9,064 bases of DNA from Cyclobacteriaceae bacterium (lineage in GTDB: Bacteria > Bacteroidota > Bacteroidia > Cytophagales > Cyclobacteriaceae): contig JALOMY010000095.1 in NCBI GenBank assembly GCA_025455225.1, positions 1 through 9,064 of the forward strand, in the 5' to 3' direction. Shown here piece by piece: positions 6,242 through 9,064 of the stretch. Below the pieces are notes generated by a model, which saw only the letters and a program-made list of their open reading frames with translations, ran no database searches and was not told the origin of the DNA. The position numbers and the translations under genes are program-made. Each line of letters starts with the position of its first letter. Within the stretch, counting starts at the first letter, position 1.

Positions 6242-7336
6242 TTACTTCGTTATGGGTTGTTTCGAATTTCTGAATGATAGAAATAAAACAACAAAGCCTG
6301 CGATCACCAACGGAATGCTGTAAAGCTGACCGTAATTAATTCCATAACGTGAGATGAATTCGATTTCTTCAGGTACCTGTACTTCTTTCAGGTATTCGTA
6401 AATAAAACGAAGTCCGAAGCACACAATGAGGAAAATTCCGAATAGCTGTCCGGAAGGAAGATTTTCTTTCTTCCGCGTCCAAAGCCAGAAGAGCAGGGCA
6501 AACAGAAGGACGCAGGAAATGGATTCATACAATTGAGCCGGATGCCGAGGTATACCGTATGTATCCACAATGGCAACGTACCGGTTGGTTTCATCCTGGC
6601 CCAGCCGGAATTGAAGATCCGATAATTGGCTGATGTGTTCAATAACATACCCGTTATTGATTAGGCGGTCAAATACCCTTCCGGTTAAATAGGCATTGAG
6701 TTCGGCCGGATTTTGTTTATCCCGGTTAAATTCAATCAGAATTTTAAGAGGTGGAAAACCCAAACTATTTGACTCGCCCTGGCCTTTGGCAAAACTTACA
6801 CTCTCCACGTAATCGTCACGTTCCAATACTTCGCTAACGTTGCGTGTAAACACAATACCGAAATCAGATTTCGTAGGTTTACCCAGAATTTCAGAATTAT
6901 AAAAGTTACCCAACCGGATGAGAGCTCCTGTTAAGGCAACAAGAATTACAATCCGGTCAAGGGTTTGTAGGTACGATTGCCCGGGCTTTTTCTTGCGTGC
7001 GTATAACCACAGCGCGAATAAAATTCCGGCTGCAGCACCATGACTGGCCAGGCCGCCTTCCCAAACTTTAAAAATATCTATCGGATTAGCCAGGTAACGG
7101 GCTGGTTCATAGAAGAACACGTGTCCCAGGCGTGCACCGATAATGGTGGCAATCACCATGTAAATGGTCAGGGTATCTACATCTTTTTCGGGTTTGCCTT
7201 CTTTCTTGAACATGTAGTAGAGTATCTGCTGACTGATCAGAAATCCAAGGGCGAAGAGTAAACCGTACCAACGAAGGGTTACAGGACCTATTGAAAAAAT
7301 ATCCGGGCTTCCGTTCCAGATTATGTAGCTAAGCAT
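6242..7336 (-). CDS. lgt: Prolipoprotein diacylglyceryl transferase
   Basis: Lgt is an inner-membrane enzyme that moves a diacylglyceryl group from phosphatidylglycerol to the lipobox cysteine of prolipoproteins, the first step of lipoprotein maturation. Numbering from the ATG at 7336 (364 residues), the conserved features are IFSIGPVTLRWYG (Tyr24), SHGAAAG with the essential-type His99, IRLGNFYNSEILG with Arg141, Asn144 and Gly152, RHPAQLYE at 264-271, and GLRFIYE with Arg310 and Glu314. Several hydrophobic membrane spans separate them. The segment between Gly152 and RHPAQLYE is about 110 residues, clearly longer than in E. coli Lgt, so the periplasmic head is enlarged. Starts at 7342 and 7384 are also possible; I prefer 7336 because MLSYIIWN followed by SPDIFSIGP resembles the usual N-terminus. 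The 7384 start would place lgt 32 nt after nadE. All active-site residues appear present. Confidence 0.93.
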   Translation of the reverse strand: MLSYIIWNGSPDIFSIGPVTLRWYGLLFALGFLISQQILYYMFKKEGKPEKDVDTLTIYMVIATIIGARLGHVFFYEPARYLANPIDIFKVWEGGLASHGAAAGILFALWLYARKKKPGQSYLQTLDRIVILVALTGALIRLGNFYNSEILGKPTKSDFGIVFTRNVSEVLERDDYVESVSFAKGQGESNSLGFPPLKILIEFNRDKQNPAELNAYLTGRVFDRLINNGYVIEHISQLSDLQFRLGQDETNRYVAIVDTYGIPRHPAQLYESISCVLLFALLFWLWTRKKENLPSGQLFGIFLIVCFGLRFIYEYLKEVQVPEEIEFISRYGINYGQLYSIPLVIAGFVVLFLSFRNSKQPITK

Positions 7337-7416
7337 ATTCATGGGCGCAAATATAAGGCAATAATTAAGGATCAGACTTTTCATGGTTTGATCCCTTGAA
7401 ATTTTGTGACTTAATA

Positions 7417-9064
7417 TTATTCGAGTGATTCCAATTCTGCAAGTTCCTCTTCAAAGCCGGATGAAAGAATGGGGAAGCGGCACCATGTACGGGGATCAAC
7501 ATTCAGTTCATCGAGGTGGAAGGAGGGAGCCAGGCGTTCTCGTTTCCATTGATTTATTGCCCATAACCGGAAGAATTTCCAGATATACGACTTGAGTATG
7601 GTCCGATCAGTAAATTCTGATTTCATGTGATGGAAGACTTCGGCAGGAGATTTACGCATCAGGAGGGCATGCCGCTCAATTTGTGCCAATACCGGGTACG
7701 GCATCAGGTCTTCTTCATCGGTTTGATGACGCTCCAAAGGCCGTAGTTCTGCCGTTGGGGTAAGTTGGTTTACATACTTCAGTGCGCTGTACCCGAGGGT
7801 ATTTTCTGCCCACCGTAACCATTCCAGAATGGTTACTTTATTAATTCCGGATACAGGGGCCAGGCTGCCGCTGGTATCACCATCCATGGTTGCATAACCA
7901 ACATCACCTTCACTTCTGTTCGAGGTGGTGAGGAGAATGCAGTTTTTAATGTTGGCCAGCATCCAGATAATGGGTGAACGTGTGCGTGCCTGGATATTCT
8001 GCAGGGCAACATCATCCGTTTGCCAACTCAGTTTTCTACTCAGGGCCGTTTCTATTTTGGCAGAGTACGAATTTACTTCATCCTGGATGCTCCACAGGTG
8101 GAATTCTGCACCCAGCGATTCTGCTAACTTCCGGGCCGATTCAAGCGTTGATTCTGATGAATTTTGGGTGGCCTGGTACACACAGGTGAGCAACTGGCGA
8201 ACAGCATCTTGCTGGTTTTGAATTGAGTTATCAAGGTTTAATCGTTTTTTAAACTCAGTCCATCCCAGTTCTTTACAGGCACGATTCACCATTTCTGCAA
8301 CCATTGTTGCGCACGAAGATGAGTCGGCACCACCGCTTAGTGAAAGAACATATCCTTTCGAGCGGCTCTTTCGAAGATAGTCGAACAAACCCAGGGTAAC
8401 CGCACGGGTTAGTTCATCCATGCGGTCTTTTGAGTCGCGGCGGGGCAATTGCTCGCTGTTGATGGGATCAATAAAGTCTACTTCACATGCCATTAGGTTG
8501 ATCAGCTGGAAGGACAGGCGATTGTTTTGAGCCAGCAATTTTCCTTGTTGGGCGATAAGTATATCGCCATCATAAATCATTCTTCCAGCCTCGTTGCCCA
8601 GATGATTTACAAAGAGGTAAACACATTTAAACTTTCGCGAGCCATCCACTACAACTTCTTCTTCGCGATTGGTGCTTTTACCCATTGCAAAATGACTGGC
8701 GCTTGGATTCAGGATCAGGTTGACGTTGCGTTTAAGAAATTCATAACCCGGACGTTTTTCCCTGCTCCAGCCGTCTTCACAAATTTCAATTCCAATTCGA
8801 ATTCCATCTACTTCATAAATAAGATCTCCGGCCTGGATAGTTTCCTTGCCAATCTGCACAGTCGTTATTGTTTTGGGTTTCCAGGGCCTGAACCAACGGG
8901 GTTCATAGTGTACACCATCGTTGGCCAGGTTTTGCTTCAGGGTAATGCCCAATATTTTTGTATTGCTGATTACGCACGATCCGTTATAGGTGATACCCTG
9001 TATACGGATAGGTAAGCCAATGTTTACAGTAATGCCCTCGGTAAGCGGAACGATGCGAAGCAAA
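7417..9064 (-). CDS. nadE: Glutamine-dependent NAD+ synthetase, 5'-truncated
   Basis: The final step of NAD+ synthesis: the enzyme amidates deamido-NAD+ using ATP and ammonia released from glutamine. The window holds the last 549 codons; the N-terminus lies beyond the right edge, and the frame is open through base 9064. Counting from the first complete codon, the nitrilase-type glutaminase domain (1 to about 200) shows the catalytic lysine in LKQNLANDG (Lys43) and the nucleophile in IEICEDGW (Cys95). The synthetase domain begins near 210 with the ATP-binding loop LSGGADSSS (242-250) and includes ALQNIQARTR, TSNRSEGDVG, DTSGSLAPVSGINK and QTDEEDLMPY. The domain order and motifs such as YEPRWFRPW are closest to the long NADSYN1-type enzyme. 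I see no frameshift or missing key residue. Its co-directional placement before lgt suggests possible co-transcription; the pathways are not obviously linked. Confidence 0.95.
   Translation of the reverse strand, partial: LLRIVPLTEGITVNIGLPIRIQGITYNGSCVISNTKILGITLKQNLANDGVHYEPRWFRPWKPKTITTVQIGKETIQAGDLIYEVDGIRIGIEICEDGWSREKRPGYEFLKRNVNLILNPSASHFAMGKSTNREEEVVVDGSRKFKCVYLFVNHLGNEAGRMIYDGDILIAQQGKLLAQNNRLSFQLINLMACEVDFIDPINSEQLPRRDSKDRMDELTRAVTLGLFDYLRKSRSKGYVLSLSGGADSSSCATMVAEMVNRACKELGWTEFKKRLNLDNSIQNQQDAVRQLLTCVYQATQNSSESTLESARKLAESLGAEFHLWSIQDEVNSYSAKIETALSRKLSWQTDDVALQNIQARTRSPIIWMLANIKNCILLTTSNRSEGDVGYATMDGDTSGSLAPVSGINKVTILEWLRWAENTLGYSALKYVNQLTPTAELRPLERHQTDEEDLMPYPVLAQIERHALLMRKSPAEVFHHMKSEFTDRTILKSYIWKFFRLWAINQWKRERLAPSFHLDELNVDPRTWCRFPILSSGFEEELAELESLE

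Noticed and set aside
7343..7365. TATATTTG on the minus strand before the lgt start, a match to the Bacteroidota -7 promoter box
   Set aside because: No TTTG is found at the expected distance upstream, and transcription would begin almost on the start codon. Likely chance in AT-rich DNA.
8527..9015. Plus-strand open frame of 162 codons opposite nadE
   Set aside because: It lies fully antisense to a well-conserved enzyme and shows no recognisable domain or signal peptide. It is best explained as a shadow of nadE codon use.

Overview
The window comes from a Bacteroidota chromosome, most likely a Cytophagales-like lineage. This is judged from the protein families (GIN-domain/DUF2807 protein, PorV/PorQ-type barrel, helix-hairpin-helix barrel protein, long two-domain NAD+ synthase), a roughly mid-40s percent GC content estimated by eye, and the exported proteins, four of which have signal peptides that appear to end just before a glutamine. 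Every gene I can support lies on the minus strand, so the window is read biologically from right to left. I see no rRNA, tRNA, CRISPR array, insertion sequence or phage gene.

From right to left, the first part is a dense run of genes. A 5'-truncated glutamine-dependent NAD+ synthetase (nadE, 7417-9064) is followed by prolipoprotein diacylglyceryl transferase (lgt, ending 6242). Next is an Omp85/BamA-TamA-like outer-membrane protein (4721-6229) that apparently starts at a TTG codon only 12 nt after the lgt stop and in the same frame. A hairpin overlaps its stop codon. After a 106-nt gap come a PorV/PorQ-like barrel (3802-4614), a ComEA-type helix-hairpin-helix protein with a large beta-rich outer-membrane domain (1748-3805, joined to the previous gene by a 4-nt overlap), and a 34-residue single-membrane-span protein (1642-1746) that begins one nucleotide after the preceding stop. 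The packing suggests one or two operons devoted mainly to the cell envelope, with nadE as a housekeeping gene upstream.

A gap with several inverted repeats (1525-1641) separates this block from two small secreted proteins: a GIN-domain protein (796-1524) and an NTF2-like/DUF4440 protein (299-733). A 212-nt non-coding stretch (87-298) then leads into the start of an RRM-type RNA-binding protein (1-86, cut by the window edge). That leader carries an 11-bp direct repeat and two hairpins.

Most genes are recognisable Bacteroidota families. The parts least explained by known biology are the tightly coupled trio of PorV/PorQ-like barrel, helix-hairpin-helix barrel and 34-residue membrane protein, and the repeat-bearing leader of the RRM gene. 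I do not see proof of a wholly new system.
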